Shown: positions 1 through 8,435, counted from the first letter of the stretch. The stretch is 64,000 nucleotides of DNA from CAHJXF01 sp038240015 (GCA_038240015.1 JBBSEF010000001.1:74242-138241); one strand, 5' to 3'. Program-made: numbers and translations. The notes: generated from the sequence alone by a model not told the origin.

Positions 1-22
1 CTCCGCCTTCACAGGTGGATTG

Positions 23-52
23 GCCCGAGCTCCGCGCTCGGGCTCTTTTTTT
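23..52 (+). terminator. Rho-independent terminator of an upstream gene
   Basis: An 8-bp perfect stem (GCCCGAGC at 23-30, GCTCGGGC at 36-43) with a 5-nt loop is followed by a T-rich tail. It ends a transcript that begins before the window and isolates it from rplM. Confidence 0.8.
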
Positions 53-66
53 GGCACCGACGCGAA

Positions 67-96
67 TTGACCGCGTTGCCTTCGATCGATTACTAT
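67..96 (+). promoter_or_regulatory. Candidate sigma70 promoter for rplM-rpsI
   Basis: TTGACC at 67-72 and TACTAT at 91-96 are separated by 18 bp, lying after the upstream terminator and about 100 bp before rplM. The -35 matches consensus at 5 of 6 positions and the -10 at 4 of 6. This is a motif match only. Confidence 0.4.
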
Positions 97-201
97 CGAA
101 AGCTTTTCCCCGCATCCATGGGAGAGTCCGCCATTCGAGCGGGTCAGCGGATGCGCTTTTAAACGCGCCGATCATTGGGTCGGCTCTCTTCGGAATTCCT
201 C

Positions 202-636
202 ATGAAGACCTTTTCGGCCAAGCCCGCCGAGGTGACGCGTGACTGGTACGTGATCGACGGAACGGACAAAGTGCTCGGACGTGTGGCCAGTGAAGTCGCA
301 CGTCGCCTTCGCGGCAAGCACAAGCCCGAGTTCACTCCGCACGTCGATACGGGCGACTACATCGTGGTCGTCAATGCGTCCAGATTGCGTGTGACGGGCG
401 CCAAAGCCAGCGACAAGAAGTATTACCGCCACTCGGGATATCCCGGCGGCATCAGCGAAACCAATTTCGAGAAGATGCAGTCGCGCTTTCCGGGCCGCGC
501 GCTCGAGAAGGCGGTCAAGGGCATGCTGCCCAAGGGACCGCTCGGCTACGCCATGTTCAAGAAGCTCAAGGTCTATGCGGAAGCCACGCATCCGCACGAA
601 GCGCAGCAACCCAGGTCCCTGGAGGTCAACGCATGA
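202..636 (+). CDS. rplM: 50S ribosomal protein L13
   Basis: Large-subunit ribosomal protein that binds 23S rRNA early in assembly. The 144-residue product is close to the usual 142 and shows the family's start (MKTFSAKPAEV), the DGTDKVLGR segment near residue 17 and the conserved KMLP-like region (VKGMLPKGPLG) near residue 100. The ATG at 202 matches the family N-terminus. An in-frame start at 175 would only add unrelated residues. The stop overlaps the rpsI start by 4 bp, the usual translationally coupled L13-S9 pair. Confidence 0.98.
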   Translation: MKTFSAKPAEVTRDWYVIDGTDKVLGRVASEVARRLRGKHKPEFTPHVDTGDYIVVVNASRLRVTGAKASDKKYYRHSGYPGGISETNFEKMQSRFPGRALEKAVKGMLPKGPLGYAMFKKLKVYAEATHPHEAQQPRSLEVNA

Positions 637-1025
637 TCGGCAACTACAACTACGGCACGGGACGTCGCAAGAGTTCGGTCGCTCGCGTATTCCTCAAGAC
701 CGGCAAGGGCGCCATCGTCGTGAACGGCAAGCCGGTCGACGAATATTTCGCCCGCGAAACCGGCCGCATGATCGTGCGTCAGCCGCTGGAACTGACCAAT
801 CACGTAGGGACGTTCGACATCATGGTCAACGTCAGCGGCGGCGGAGAGTCGGGCCAGGCGGGTGCCGTTCGTCACGGCATCACGCGCGCATTGATGGATT
901 ACGACCTGACCTTGAAGCCCACGCTCTCGAAGGCCGGACTGGTCACGCGCGATGCTCGTGAAGTCGAACGCAAGAAGGTCGGTCTGCACAAGGCACGGCG
1001 CCGCAAGCAGTTCTCGAAGCGCTGA
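633..1025 (+). CDS. rpsI: 30S ribosomal protein S9
   Basis: Small-subunit protein whose C-terminal tail reaches the P-site tRNA. The 130-residue product has the family signature GTGRRKSSVARVF near residue 7, the SGGGESGQAGAVRHG segment near residue 68 and the basic tail ending KQFSKR. The terminal arginine is the tRNA-contacting residue in this family. Its start overlaps the end of rplM (ATGA), and a hairpin terminator follows about 45 bp after the stop. Confidence 0.98.
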   Translation: MIGNYNYGTGRRKSSVARVFLKTGKGAIVVNGKPVDEYFARETGRMIVRQPLELTNHVGTFDIMVNVSGGGESGQAGAVRHGITRALMDYDLTLKPTLSKAGLVTRDAREVERKKVGLHKARRRKQFSKR

Positions 1026-1068
1026 TTGTTCTCTCGCAGTTGCTCGTCGATTCGAGCATCTCACCAAG

Positions 1069-1096
1069 GAGCCGCGATCAGCGGCTCTTTGTTTTT
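1069..1096 (+). terminator. Rho-independent terminator after rplM-rpsI
   Basis: GAGCCGC (1069-1075) pairs with GCGGCTC (1081-1087) across a 5-nt loop, followed by TTTGTTTTT. It closes the ribosomal protein operon before argC. Confidence 0.8.
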
Positions 1097-1120
1097 GCGC
1101 AAGCGCCATTGCCGGCCATA

Positions 1121-1156
1121 CGGGCGTTCATACGCGCGTTCATGCGGGCGTTCATC
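1121..1156. repeat. 12-bp tandem repeat, 3 units, upstream of argC
   Basis: Three 12-bp units (CGGGCGTTCATA, CGCGCGTTCATG, CGGGCGTTCATC) lie in the rpsI-argC intergenic region, about 60 bp before argC. They belong to the window-wide set of short tandem repeats. Confidence 0.85.
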
Positions 1157-1215
1157 CTAATCCTCGCGCGTACAATTTGCAGTCCATTTTTGAGCGAACA
1201 AGAAGGAAGCATCGG

Positions 1216-2259
1216 ATGATCAAAGTCGGCATCGTCGGCGGCACCGGATACACCGGAGTCGAACTGCTGCGCATCCTCGCGCAGCATCCCGAAGCGCGCC
1301 CGTTGATGATCACGTCGCGCAAGGAAGCGGGGATGCCGGTCGCGGACATGTTCGCCTCTCTGAGGGGTCACGTAGATCTCGCGTTCAGCGATACGGCGAC
1401 CGCCGATCTCACGCAATGCGACGTCGTCTTCTATGCGACGCCGCACGGCGTGGCGATGGCCGATGCACCGCGCCTTGTCGCAGGAGGCGTGAAGATCATC
1501 GATCTCGCCGCCGACTTTCGCTTGAAGGACCCGGCGATGTTCGAGCAGTGGTACAAGCTGTCGCACGCCTGTCCCGAGCTGCTGGCCGAAGCGGCCTACG
1601 GGCTTCCCGAACTCAATCGCGCCGCGATCGCGAAAGCGCGCGTCGTCGGCAACCCGGGCTGCTATCCGACCACGATGCAACTGGGCTTCGCACCGCTGCT
1701 CGAGGCCGGGTTAGTCGATGCTTCACACTTGATCGCCGACTGCAAGTCGGGCGTGTCGGGCGCCGGACGCAAGGCGGAACTCGGACTCGCGTTCAGCGAG
1801 GCGAGCGACAACTTCATGGCCTATGGCGTGACGGGCCATCGCCACCATCCGGAAACGATCGAGCAGTTGCAGTACTTGAGCCAGGAGCCGGTCGGTCTTT
1901 TGTTCACGCCGCACCTCGTCCCGATGATTCGCGGCATGCATTCGACTTTGTATGCGCGCCTGAAGGACGCGGCGCGTGGCGAGGACATTCAGGCGCTCTA
2001 CGAAAATGCGTATCGCGACGAGCCGTTCGTGGATGTGATGCCGGCAGGCTCGCATCCCGACACGCGTTCAACGCGAGCGTCGAACATGATGAGGATCGCG
2101 GTACATCGTCCCGACGGCCCATCGAGCGACACGGTGGTTCTGCTGGTGGTGCAGGACAACCTCGTCAAGGGCGCGGCGGGTCAGGCGATTCAATGCATGA
2201 ACCTGATGTTCGGCTTGCCGGAAACGATGGGCCTGATGCAGGTTCCGGTGCTGCCGTAG
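1216..2259 (+). CDS. argC: N-acetyl-gamma-glutamyl-phosphate reductase
   Basis: Third step of arginine biosynthesis: NADPH-dependent reduction of N-acetylglutamyl phosphate to the semialdehyde, in the cytosol. The N-terminal Rossmann motif GIVGGTGYTGVELL and the catalytic cysteine segment VVGNPGCYPTTMQLG near residue 145 are clear, and GHRHHPE carries the active-site histidine. The protein is 347 residues, normal for the long ArgC type. The ATG at 1216 has a good ribosome site (AGAAGGAAG) and begins exactly at the dinucleotide-binding fold. The other arg genes of this window (argG, argF, argD) lie about 33-37 kb away. Confidence 0.97.
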   Translation: MIKVGIVGGTGYTGVELLRILAQHPEARPLMITSRKEAGMPVADMFASLRGHVDLAFSDTATADLTQCDVVFYATPHGVAMADAPRLVAGGVKIIDLAADFRLKDPAMFEQWYKLSHACPELLAEAAYGLPELNRAAIAKARVVGNPGCYPTTMQLGFAPLLEAGLVDASHLIADCKSGVSGAGRKAELGLAFSEASDNFMAYGVTGHRHHPETIEQLQYLSQEPVGLLFTPHLVPMIRGMHSTLYARLKDAARGEDIQALYENAYRDEPFVDVMPAGSHPDTRSTRASNMMRIAVHRPDGPSSDTVVLLVVQDNLVKGAAGQAIQCMNLMFGLPETMGLMQVPVLP

Positions 2260-2278
2260 ATGAACGAAGGGGGAAGCG

Positions 2279-2323
2279 ATGACGTCGCGACTCGACTCTG
2301 ATCCGATCGGTGCGCTTCGATGA
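2279..2323 (+). CDS. 14-codon mini-ORF coupled to the next gene
   Basis: A strong purine-rich site (GAAGGGGGAAG) precedes ATG at 2279. It opens a 14-codon frame (MTSRLDSDPIGALR) whose TGA overlaps the ATG at 2320 in the arrangement ATGA. The following gene has no good ribosome site of its own at 2320, so the mini-ORF could deliver ribosomes to it. Only the layout supports this. The alternative is that the downstream gene starts at an internal ATG (2365) and the mini-ORF is fortuitous. Confidence 0.35.
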   Translation: MTSRLDSDPIGALR

Positions 2324-3132
2324 GGTATCGAATCTTCCGGCGGCTTTCGGTCAGCGCGCCGAAGATGACGATCAGGTCGCACGTTCCATGGCCGTTGAGG
2401 ATCGTAGCCTTCCTCGTCGTCCTCGCCGCAGCAGGCGCGATGGGCGCGTGGTGGGCAAGTGGGGCTCTCACATCGGCGCGCAGTGACAAGGACCGCGCCG
2501 AACTCGACGCGCTTCGTGACGAAAATCGGACCCTGGGTGCGGAGCGCAATCGTCTGCTCGATGCGACCGCCTCGACCGACAGCAAGCGTGTGATGGAGGG
2601 TTCGACACTCAAGGAATTGAGCGACCAGATCGCGAAGCTGGAAGCCGAGAACGCGAAGCTGAAGGAAGACGTGGCATTCTTCGAAGCGGCCACGACCGAA
2701 CGAAAGGCTCAGGCGTCGGCAAGCGGCGGTATCGCCATCCGACGTTTTCAGATTACGCAGGACGCGGCTGCGCACACGGCGCGCTATCGCCTTCTCGTCA
2801 CACAGGACAGCAAGGCGAACCGGGACTTCTCGGGGGAATTGCAACTCGTCGTCACGATTGCCCAAGGTGGCAAAACTGCTAACATCACCTTCCCCGACGC
2901 ACCGGCGACAGCGGCATCGGCAACAGCGGCGCCGACGACCGGTGCGAGGAACATTGGAGCGGGCGGCGTGTCGGTCGATGGGGGCCCAGCGCAATTCCAG
3001 GTCTCCTTCCGGTCGTACAAGAGGATGGAAGGTTCGCTCCGTATTCCCGCGGAGGCTTCTTTGAAAGCGGTGCACGCGAAGATCCTCGAGCGCGGCGCGC
3101 TACGCGCGCAACAGACGGTGACACTCGGGTAA
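2320..3132 (+). CDS. DUF6776-type membrane-anchored coiled-coil protein
   Basis: Conserved betaproteobacterial protein of unknown function, found between argC and a bactofilin gene. One membrane segment lies near residues 27-48 (LRIVAFLVVLAAAGAMGAWW). A coiled-coil stretch rich in Glu, Lys and Leu runs from about residues 62 to 120, followed by a C-terminal beta-rich domain that would face the periplasm. An Ala/Thr-rich linker (PATAASATAAPTTGA) interrupts that domain near residue 195. The family assignment is from memory of this gene neighbourhood. The start could also be the ATG at 2365. Proximity to the bactofilin suggests an envelope or cytoskeletal role, which is inference. Confidence 0.75.
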   Translation: MRYRIFRRLSVSAPKMTIRSHVPWPLRIVAFLVVLAAAGAMGAWWASGALTSARSDKDRAELDALRDENRTLGAERNRLLDATASTDSKRVMEGSTLKELSDQIAKLEAENAKLKEDVAFFEAATTERKAQASASGGIAIRRFQITQDAAAHTARYRLLVTQDSKANRDFSGELQLVVTIAQGGKTANITFPDAPATAASATAAPTTGARNIGAGGVSVDGGPAQFQVSFRSYKRMEGSLRIPAEASLKAVHAKILERGALRAQQTVTLG

Positions 3133-3151
3133 GAATTTGCGGAAGACGCTC

Positions 3152-3616
3152 ATGTTCCGAAAGAAATCCGGCATCAAGGCCACCATCAACAGTCTGATCG
3201 GCGCGAGCACACGCATGGAAGGCAATGTCGTCTTTCATGGCGGCTTGCGCATCGATGGTCATGTACGCGGCGATGTGCTCGCCGCGGGCGAGACGCCGGG
3301 CATGCTCGTGATCGGCGAACACGCGCGCGTCGAAGGCGATATCGTCGCGGCGCATCTGATCGTGAGCGGCATCGTGCAGGGTTCGGTCACGGTGTCCGGG
3401 CTGGTCGAGTTGCAGCCCAAGGCGCGCGTTGCCGGCGATGTGCGATATCGCTCGATCGAGATCCACCAGGGCGCCATCGTCGAAGGCACGCTGTCGCGCT
3501 TCGATGGAGAAGTCGCAAGGCCCGGACTGAAGCTGGCCGCGTCGAAGGACGGGCATTCAATCATGGAGCCGAGCAGGCAAATCAATCAACGGACGGCGCT
3601 TTCCCGGTCTTCGTGA
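3152..3616 (+). CDS. bacM: Bactofilin (polymer-forming cytoskeletal protein)
   Basis: Bactofilins self-assemble without nucleotide into filaments of stacked beta-helices used in cell shape and polar organisation. The 154-residue product has the DUF583 pattern: short basic tail (MFRKKSGIK), INSLIGASTRMEGNVVF, then repeating hydrophobic/Gly turns (GLRIDGHVRGDV, ARVEGDIVA, ARVAGDVRY) and a disordered C-terminus. The ATG at 3152 has GGAAGA six bases upstream. A TTG at 3137 is in frame but has no ribosome site. It lies 19 bp after the coiled-coil membrane protein, likely in one transcript. The symbol follows family usage. Confidence 0.9.
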   Translation: MFRKKSGIKATINSLIGASTRMEGNVVFHGGLRIDGHVRGDVLAAGETPGMLVIGEHARVEGDIVAAHLIVSGIVQGSVTVSGLVELQPKARVAGDVRYRSIEIHQGAIVEGTLSRFDGEVARPGLKLAASKDGHSIMEPSRQINQRTALSRSS

Positions 3617-3680
3617 CATCATTGAAGTCCGCGCGATCGGCCCCATCTTCAGCAGGTCGTCCGGCCCAGGTTGCAATCGA

Positions 3681-3728
3681 AGTGGCAACCGCAGTGGCAA
3701 CCGCAGTGGCAACCGCAGTGGCGACATC
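3681..3728. repeat. 12-bp tandem repeat, 4 units, in the erpA leader
   Basis: Three perfect copies of AGTGGCAACCGC and a fourth degenerate one (AGTGGCGACATC) end 14 bp before the erpA start, placing them in its 5' leader. Confidence 0.9.
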
Positions 3729-3742
3729 AAGGACACACCATC

Positions 3743-4117
3743 ATGAACGCAATCACTGAATTGAACGTATCGACGCAGCCCGTCGCCCCGATCCCGCTGG
3801 TCTTTACCGATTCGGCAGCGACCAAGGTCAAGGATCTGATCGAGGAAGAGGGCAATCCCGATCTCAAGCTTCGCGTCTTCGTGCAGGGCGGCGGTTGCTC
3901 GGGCTTTCAATACGGGTTCACGTTCGATGAGGTCGTCAACGAAGACGACACGGCGATGGAAAAGAATGGCGTGACGCTGCTGATCGATTCGATGAGCTAT
4001 CAATATCTGGTCGGCGCCGAGATCGATTACAAGGACGATCTCGAGGGTGCGCAGTTCGTGATCAAGAATCCGAATGCGACGTCCACTTGCGGATGCGGGT
4101 CGTCGTTTTCCGCATGA
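3743..4117 (+). CDS. erpA: Iron-sulfur cluster insertion protein ErpA (A-type carrier)
   Basis: A-type Fe-S carrier that hands clusters to apo-enzymes, including those of isoprenoid synthesis (IspG/IspH in E. coli). The three cysteines of the family are present: VQGGGCSGFQYGF near residue 55 and TCGCGSSF near the C-terminus. The 124-residue length is typical. The ATG at 3743 begins MNAITELNV, and the tandem repeat immediately upstream makes longer in-frame starts implausible. A strong terminator follows. Confidence 0.95.
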   Translation: MNAITELNVSTQPVAPIPLVFTDSAATKVKDLIEEEGNPDLKLRVFVQGGGCSGFQYGFTFDEVVNEDDTAMEKNGVTLLIDSMSYQYLVGAEIDYKDDLEGAQFVIKNPNATSTCGCGSSFSA

Positions 4118-4138
4118 GCCGGAAAGCCGCATGAACAG

Positions 4139-4165
4139 GGGCGCTTCGGCGCCCTTCGTTTTTTT
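4139..4165 (+). terminator. Rho-independent terminator after erpA
   Basis: Stem GGGCGC/GCGCCC (4139-4144 and 4149-4154) with a TTCG loop is followed by TTCGTTTTTTT. Confidence 0.85.
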
Positions 4166-4172
4166 GGCGGCC

Positions 4173-4236
4173 GTGGTCCGCGCATCCTCGGCGCTCTCTT
4201 ATCGCGGATAGATCGCGCCGAGGATGCGCGGACCAC
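4173..4236. repeat. 22-bp perfect inverted repeat spanning the anmK stop codon
   Basis: Arms at 4173-4194 and 4215-4236 are perfect reverse complements over 22 bp, with a 20-bp loop containing the anmK stop. One arm encodes the last residues of AnmK and the other is non-coding. No T-run follows it in the minus-strand direction. Confidence 0.9.
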
Positions 4237-5332
4237 GCGCGCCGGTGACCTCGGTCAGATTGCCGGAAAGCCCGGCCAAGCATCGCCTGGCAAGCCACGC
4301 GAAGGCGAGTGCTTCAACGTGCTCGGGTGCGATCGCGCCGCCTTCCTCGGTCGCGCACGACAGCACGCGCGTGTGGTGTCCCGCATCGGCAAAGCGTTTC
4401 GCAAGACGCGCGAGTACGTACGCGTTGTGCGCGCCGCCTCCGCAGACGATCAATTGATCGGACGCACCCGCATGTCGCAAGGTTGAATCGACGATGGTGG
4501 CTGCGGTGAGTTCGGCGAGCGTTGCCTGCACGTCTTCGGGCGCAAGATGGTCGAAGCCTCGCAATCGTTCCGACAACCAGGCGGCGTCGAACCAATCGCG
4601 GCCCGTGCTCTTGGGCGGCGGCAATGCGAACCACGGTTCGTTCAACAAGCGTCCGAGCAAAGCATCGATCACCCTGCCGGTCGCGGCCCACGAGCCGCCG
4701 GCATCGAACCAGACGTTGCGATGCTTCGCAACCCACGAGTCCAGCAGCACGTTGCCCGGACCGCAATCCCATCCTCGAACCGGTGCGGCAGGATCCTTCG
4801 GCAGATCGGTGACGTTCGACATCCCGCCCAGATTCAACACGACACGATGCTGGTCCTCGCGTCGAAACGCAGCCGCATGAAACGCAGGCGCCAGCGGAGC
4901 GCCCTGGCCCCCCGCCGCGACATCCCGACTGCGAAAGTCCGCAACCACCGCGATGCCGGTCGCTTCGGCGAGGCGCGCGGGCGCGTTCAATTGAATCGTG
5001 AATCCGAGCTCGGGCCGATGGCGCACCGTCTGTCCGTGAGCGCCGATCGCGACGATGTCGGCCGCGGCGATGCCGCTCTCGTCGCACACGCGCATGACCA
5101 ACCGTGCATACAGATCGACCAGTCGATTCGCAGCGAGCGCGGCGCGATGCAGTTCATCGGCGCCGCTACGCTGCAAGGCGATCAAGGTGTCGCGCAGCGC
5201 GGATTCGAAGCGGATCGAAGCCGATGAAAGAATTCGCAGTTGCGGCGCGAATGAGTCATCGAACTCGACGAGCACGGCATCGGCGCCGTCGAGGCTGGTG
5301 CCCGACATGATGCCGATGTAGCGACTACTCAT
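4199..5332 (-). CDS. anmK: Anhydro-N-acetylmuramic acid kinase
   Basis: Phosphorylates and opens 1,6-anhydro-MurNAc from peptidoglycan turnover to MurNAc-6-phosphate using ATP, in the cytosol. The N-terminus GIMSGTSLDGADAV is the ATP-binding signature. GPGNVLLDSW near residue 195 and VCGGGAHN near residue 303 are also conserved. At 377 residues it is slightly longer than E. coli AnmK (369). The ATG at 5332 begins directly at the signature. It sits 62 bp downstream of an M23 peptidase gene on the same strand, consistent with a shared wall-recycling transcript. The 3' end forms one arm of a 22-bp inverted repeat. Confidence 0.96.
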   Translation of the reverse strand: MSSRYIGIMSGTSLDGADAVLVEFDDSFAPQLRILSSASIRFESALRDTLIALQRSGADELHRAALAANRLVDLYARLVMRVCDESGIAAADIVAIGAHGQTVRHRPELGFTIQLNAPARLAEATGIAVVADFRSRDVAAGGQGAPLAPAFHAAAFRREDQHRVVLNLGGMSNVTDLPKDPAAPVRGWDCGPGNVLLDSWVAKHRNVWFDAGGSWAATGRVIDALLGRLLNEPWFALPPPKSTGRDWFDAAWLSERLRGFDHLAPEDVQATLAELTAATIVDSTLRHAGASDQLIVCGGGAHNAYVLARLAKRFADAGHHTRVLSCATEEGGAIAPEHVEALAFAWLARRCLAGLSGNLTEVTGARGPRILGAIYPR

Positions 5333-5360
5333 TGAAGCGACGCGATGAGATCGCGTGATC

Positions 5361-5390
5361 GAAGGTGCGCGAAGATGCGCGATGGTGCGC
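5361..5390. repeat. 10-bp tandem repeat, 3 units, in the anmK leader
   Basis: GAAGGTGCGC, GAAGATGCGC and GATGGTGCGC lie in the 62-bp gap between the M23 peptidase stop and the anmK start. Confidence 0.75.
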
Positions 5391-5394
5391 GCGC

Positions 5395-6888
5395 TCAGGC
5401 GCCGGGGATAGCCGCAGCCGCCGTGCGAAGTGCGGTGCTGCGAAGCGCGACTTCGCTTCCCCCGTCGGCAGCGCGAAGCAACTCGATTTGTTGCCCGTAT
5501 CGGGACGCAACCCGGTGGAATGCTGGCAGGTCGCTGCGTGCGATCGGAGGCGCCTCGGGCATTGCGGCCGTGAGCGGATTGGTCGCGCGCTCGGCGATCC
5601 GGAATTCGTAATGAAGATGCGGGCCGGTGGCCCAACCCGTCATGCCGACATAGCCGATCAACTGGCCCTGCTCGACCCGCTGTCCGCGCTTGAGACCCGA
5701 AGCGAAGTGCGACATATGCCCGTACAGAGTCGAGTACACGCCCTGGTGATGAATCACTACCGCGTTGCCGTAGCCATTCTTCGGGCCGATGAAATCGACG
5801 ACGCCATCGCCGGTCGTGCGGATCGGTGTACCCATCGGGGCGGTGTAGTCGACGCCCGTGTGTTGACGCCAGGTGTTCATGATCGGATGCATGCGTCCGC
5901 CGAAACCCGAGCTGATGCGCGTGAATTCGAGCGGCGTTCGCAGAAAGGCGCGCCGCAGGCTGCGACCATCGAAACCGTAGTAGTGGCCGCTGATGCCGGT
6001 ATCCGTAGCGTTGCCTGCGGTCGGGTCCGCAGCCGCGTCCGATCGGCCCGAACCGCCGTACCACATCGCCGCATGAGGCTTGCCCGCATTGACGAATTCG
6101 ACTGCGAGGATTCGTCCGGCGCGAACCATTTCGCCGCCTTGGTAGAAGCTCTCGTACACCACGCGAAAGCGATCGCCGCGCCGCAAGTCGCGATAGAAGT
6201 CGATGTCGCCCGAGAAGATTTCGGTGATCTGGGTCGCGATCGCATCGGGCAAGTCCGCCGCGTCGGTGGCTGCGAACAGCGACGAACGAATCTCGCCGGT
6301 GCGCAGCTCGACTCTTCGTTCGTTGGCAAACGGCTCGTCGCGTGCGACCAGTGTTGCGCCATTGCGCTCGACCACCAGTGAACGCGCGTTTTCGCTTTGC
6401 GCATAGCGAAGCCACAGCAACTCGCCTTCGTCGTCGGTCTTCGCTTGTATCAAGCGGCCCGGCCTGAGTTGCTGGAGCGCGCGCGCTGCGGGCGCCGTGC
6501 GCAGAAATTTTTCAGCGTCGAGATCGGACACGCCCAAGCGCGTGAGCAGCGTTCCCACCGTATCGCCGCGGCGAATGCGTTCTTCGGTGACGAACACGTC
6601 GTCACGATCGGCAAGCGCCTCGAGCTGCGCGCGTGTGTCCGGCGCAGCAAGTTCCTCGATCAGACTTCTCGAAGGCGGCAGAGGTACGTCATCTGCGACC
6701 GCGAACGCGGCGACCGCGCCGAATACCGAGACGACAGAGGCCGCAACCAGCACGACCTTGCGGTGCCGGTGCAGCAACGGCGCGATCGATAGTGAGGAAG
6801 AAACCTGGGTGCCCGGTCGGGCGACTGTCTCGGCGCGCTCGATGTGAGACGAGCGGTGCGCAGCTTGAGTCTGTTGGGCGTCGGCCAT
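5395..6888 (-). CDS. M23 family metallopeptidase (MepM/OapA type)
   Basis: Predicted inner-membrane anchored peptidoglycan endopeptidase acting in the periplasm. The 497-residue protein has a cytoplasmic tail, one membrane segment near residues 44-66 (VVLVAASVVSVFGAVAAF), an OapA/LysM-like middle region containing RGDTVGTLLTRLGV, and a C-terminal LytM domain. The zinc ligands are visible in HTGVD near residue 342 and HLHYEF near residue 423, so it should be catalytically active. In Burkholderiales a homologue lies divergently next to tyrS with anmK downstream, as here. Its cleavage specificity cannot be told from sequence. Confidence 0.93.
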   Translation of the reverse strand: MADAQQTQAAHRSSHIERAETVARPGTQVSSSLSIAPLLHRHRKVVLVAASVVSVFGAVAAFAVADDVPLPPSRSLIEELAAPDTRAQLEALADRDDVFVTEERIRRGDTVGTLLTRLGVSDLDAEKFLRTAPAARALQQLRPGRLIQAKTDDEGELLWLRYAQSENARSLVVERNGATLVARDEPFANERRVELRTGEIRSSLFAATDAADLPDAIATQITEIFSGDIDFYRDLRRGDRFRVVYESFYQGGEMVRAGRILAVEFVNAGKPHAAMWYGGSGRSDAAADPTAGNATDTGISGHYYGFDGRSLRRAFLRTPLEFTRISSGFGGRMHPIMNTWRQHTGVDYTAPMGTPIRTTGDGVVDFIGPKNGYGNAVVIHHQGVYSTLYGHMSHFASGLKRGQRVEQGQLIGYVGMTGWATGPHLHYEFRIAERATNPLTAAMPEAPPIARSDLPAFHRVASRYGQQIELLRAADGGSEVALRSTALRTAAAAIPGA

Positions 6889-7166
6889 CGGGTCCAGTCA
6901 GAGTCGGTTGGATCCTGCCGCGAGTGCAAAAAAATTGTCGGCAGTATGCGGCCGGTAGGCCGGTCTGAAATCAGAGTTACGCTGATAGCGTGCACCCTGA
7001 CTGCGCTGAGGACAGCGACGAAGGCCGGAGTCTAGCACAAGGATTTGGACTGCCTACCAGAGCTTCGTGACGGCCTGCTGACAAGGCGCGTTCTGCTGAA
7101 TGCGCGGCCGCGACGAGCTAGAATCGCGCCTCGTCAACAAGCCGCCGGCCCGCTCATCACGCCAAC

Positions 7167-8408
7167 GTGTTCGAAAGCCAACCTCCAGCAGTTCGCAGCA
7201 GCACGTTCTCGATCGACGTGTCCGAAGCGCTTGCGATTGCCAAGCGAGGCGCCGCCGAGCTGATCGTCGAAAGCGAGTTCGCCGCCAAGCTCGAACGTTC
7301 GCAGAAGACCGGCGCACCGTTGCGCATCAAGTTCGGGCTGGACCCGACCGCGCCCGACCTGCACCTCGGCCATACGGTAGTCCTCAACAAGATGCGCCAG
7401 TTCCAGGACCTCGGGCACACGGTGATCTTTCTGATCGGCGACTTCACATCGATGATCGGCGATCCATCGGGCCGCAACGCCACGCGGCCGCCGCTGACGC
7501 GAGAGCAGATCGAAGGCAACGCGAAAACCTATTTCGCGCAGTGCAGCCTGGTGCTCGACGCGTCGAGGACCGAGATTCGCTACAACAGCGAGTGGAGCGA
7601 TCCGCTTGGTGCGCGCGGGCTGATCGAACTGTCCGCGCGCTACACGGTCGCCCGCATCCTCGAGCGCGAAGACTTCACCAAGCGTATCAAGGCCGGCACG
7701 CCGATCTCGGTCCACGAGTTGCTGTACCCGTTGATGCAAGGCTACGACTCGGTGGCGTTGAAGAGCGATCTCGAACTCGGCGGCACCGATCAGAAGTTCA
7801 ATCTGCTCGTCGGTCGCGAACTGCAGCGCGACTACGGACAACAGGCGCAGTGCGTTCTCACGATGCCGCTGCTCGAAGGGCTCGACGGCGTCGAGAAGAT
7901 GTCGAAGTCGAAGAACAATTATGTCGGCATCACCGAGAGACCGATCGAGATGTTCGGCAAGCTGATGTCGATCTCGGATGAGTTGATGTGGCGCTACTTC
8001 GAACTGCTGTCGTTTCTTTCTATCGCCGAGATCGGATCGCTGAAGCAGGAGGTCGCCGCGGGCCGCAACCCGCGCGAGGCGAAGGTCATGCTCGCGCAGG
8101 AAATCGTCACGCGCTTTCACAACGCGAAGGCGGCCGATGATGCGCTGACGGACTTCGAGCATCGCGCGCGCGGCGGCGTGCCCGACGAAATTCCCGACGT
8201 GTCGCTGTCAGGAGCACCGCTGACCATCGGTCAGTTATTGAAGCAGGCCGGGCTCGTGGCATCGACATCCGATGCGCTGCGCAATGTCGAACAGGGCGGC
8301 GTGAAGATCGATGGCGTCTCGATCAGCGACAAGGCGTTGAAGCTCGTCGCGGGTTGCTATGTGGTGCAGGTCGGCAAGCGTCGCTTCGCGCGTGTGACGC
8401 TGTCGTAG
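7167..8408 (+). CDS. tyrS: Tyrosyl-tRNA synthetase
   Basis: Class I aminoacyl-tRNA synthetase that charges tRNA-Tyr. The Rossmann core has the HIGH-equivalent HLGH (PDLHLGHTVVL, near residue 67) and the KMSKSKNNY loop near residue 250. A C-terminal S4-like RNA-binding domain (NVEQGGVKIDG) follows. The length of 413 fits the betaproteobacterial long type. The start is GTG at 7167 with no clear Shine-Dalgarno site. It gives a family-like N-terminal extension, and no better start precedes the conserved LAIAKRGAAELIVE segment. It is divergent from the M23 peptidase across 278 bp in which I could not identify a convincing promoter. Confidence 0.95.
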   Translation: MFESQPPAVRSSTFSIDVSEALAIAKRGAAELIVESEFAAKLERSQKTGAPLRIKFGLDPTAPDLHLGHTVVLNKMRQFQDLGHTVIFLIGDFTSMIGDPSGRNATRPPLTREQIEGNAKTYFAQCSLVLDASRTEIRYNSEWSDPLGARGLIELSARYTVARILEREDFTKRIKAGTPISVHELLYPLMQGYDSVALKSDLELGGTDQKFNLLVGRELQRDYGQQAQCVLTMPLLEGLDGVEKMSKSKNNYVGITERPIEMFGKLMSISDELMWRYFELLSFLSIAEIGSLKQEVAAGRNPREAKVMLAQEIVTRFHNAKAADDALTDFEHRARGGVPDEIPDVSLSGAPLTIGQLLKQAGLVASTSDALRNVEQGGVKIDGVSISDKALKLVAGCYVVQVGKRRFARVTLS

Positions 8409-8435
8409 GACCGGATCGAAGACTGGCGAATTGTC

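Noticed and set aside
5333..6415. A very long minus-strand open frame extending anmK upstream through the M23 peptidase gene
   Set aside because: It is the anmK frame continuing antiphase through the overlapping peptidase gene. The sequence is Arg-rich shadow translation and AnmK homology begins only at 5332.
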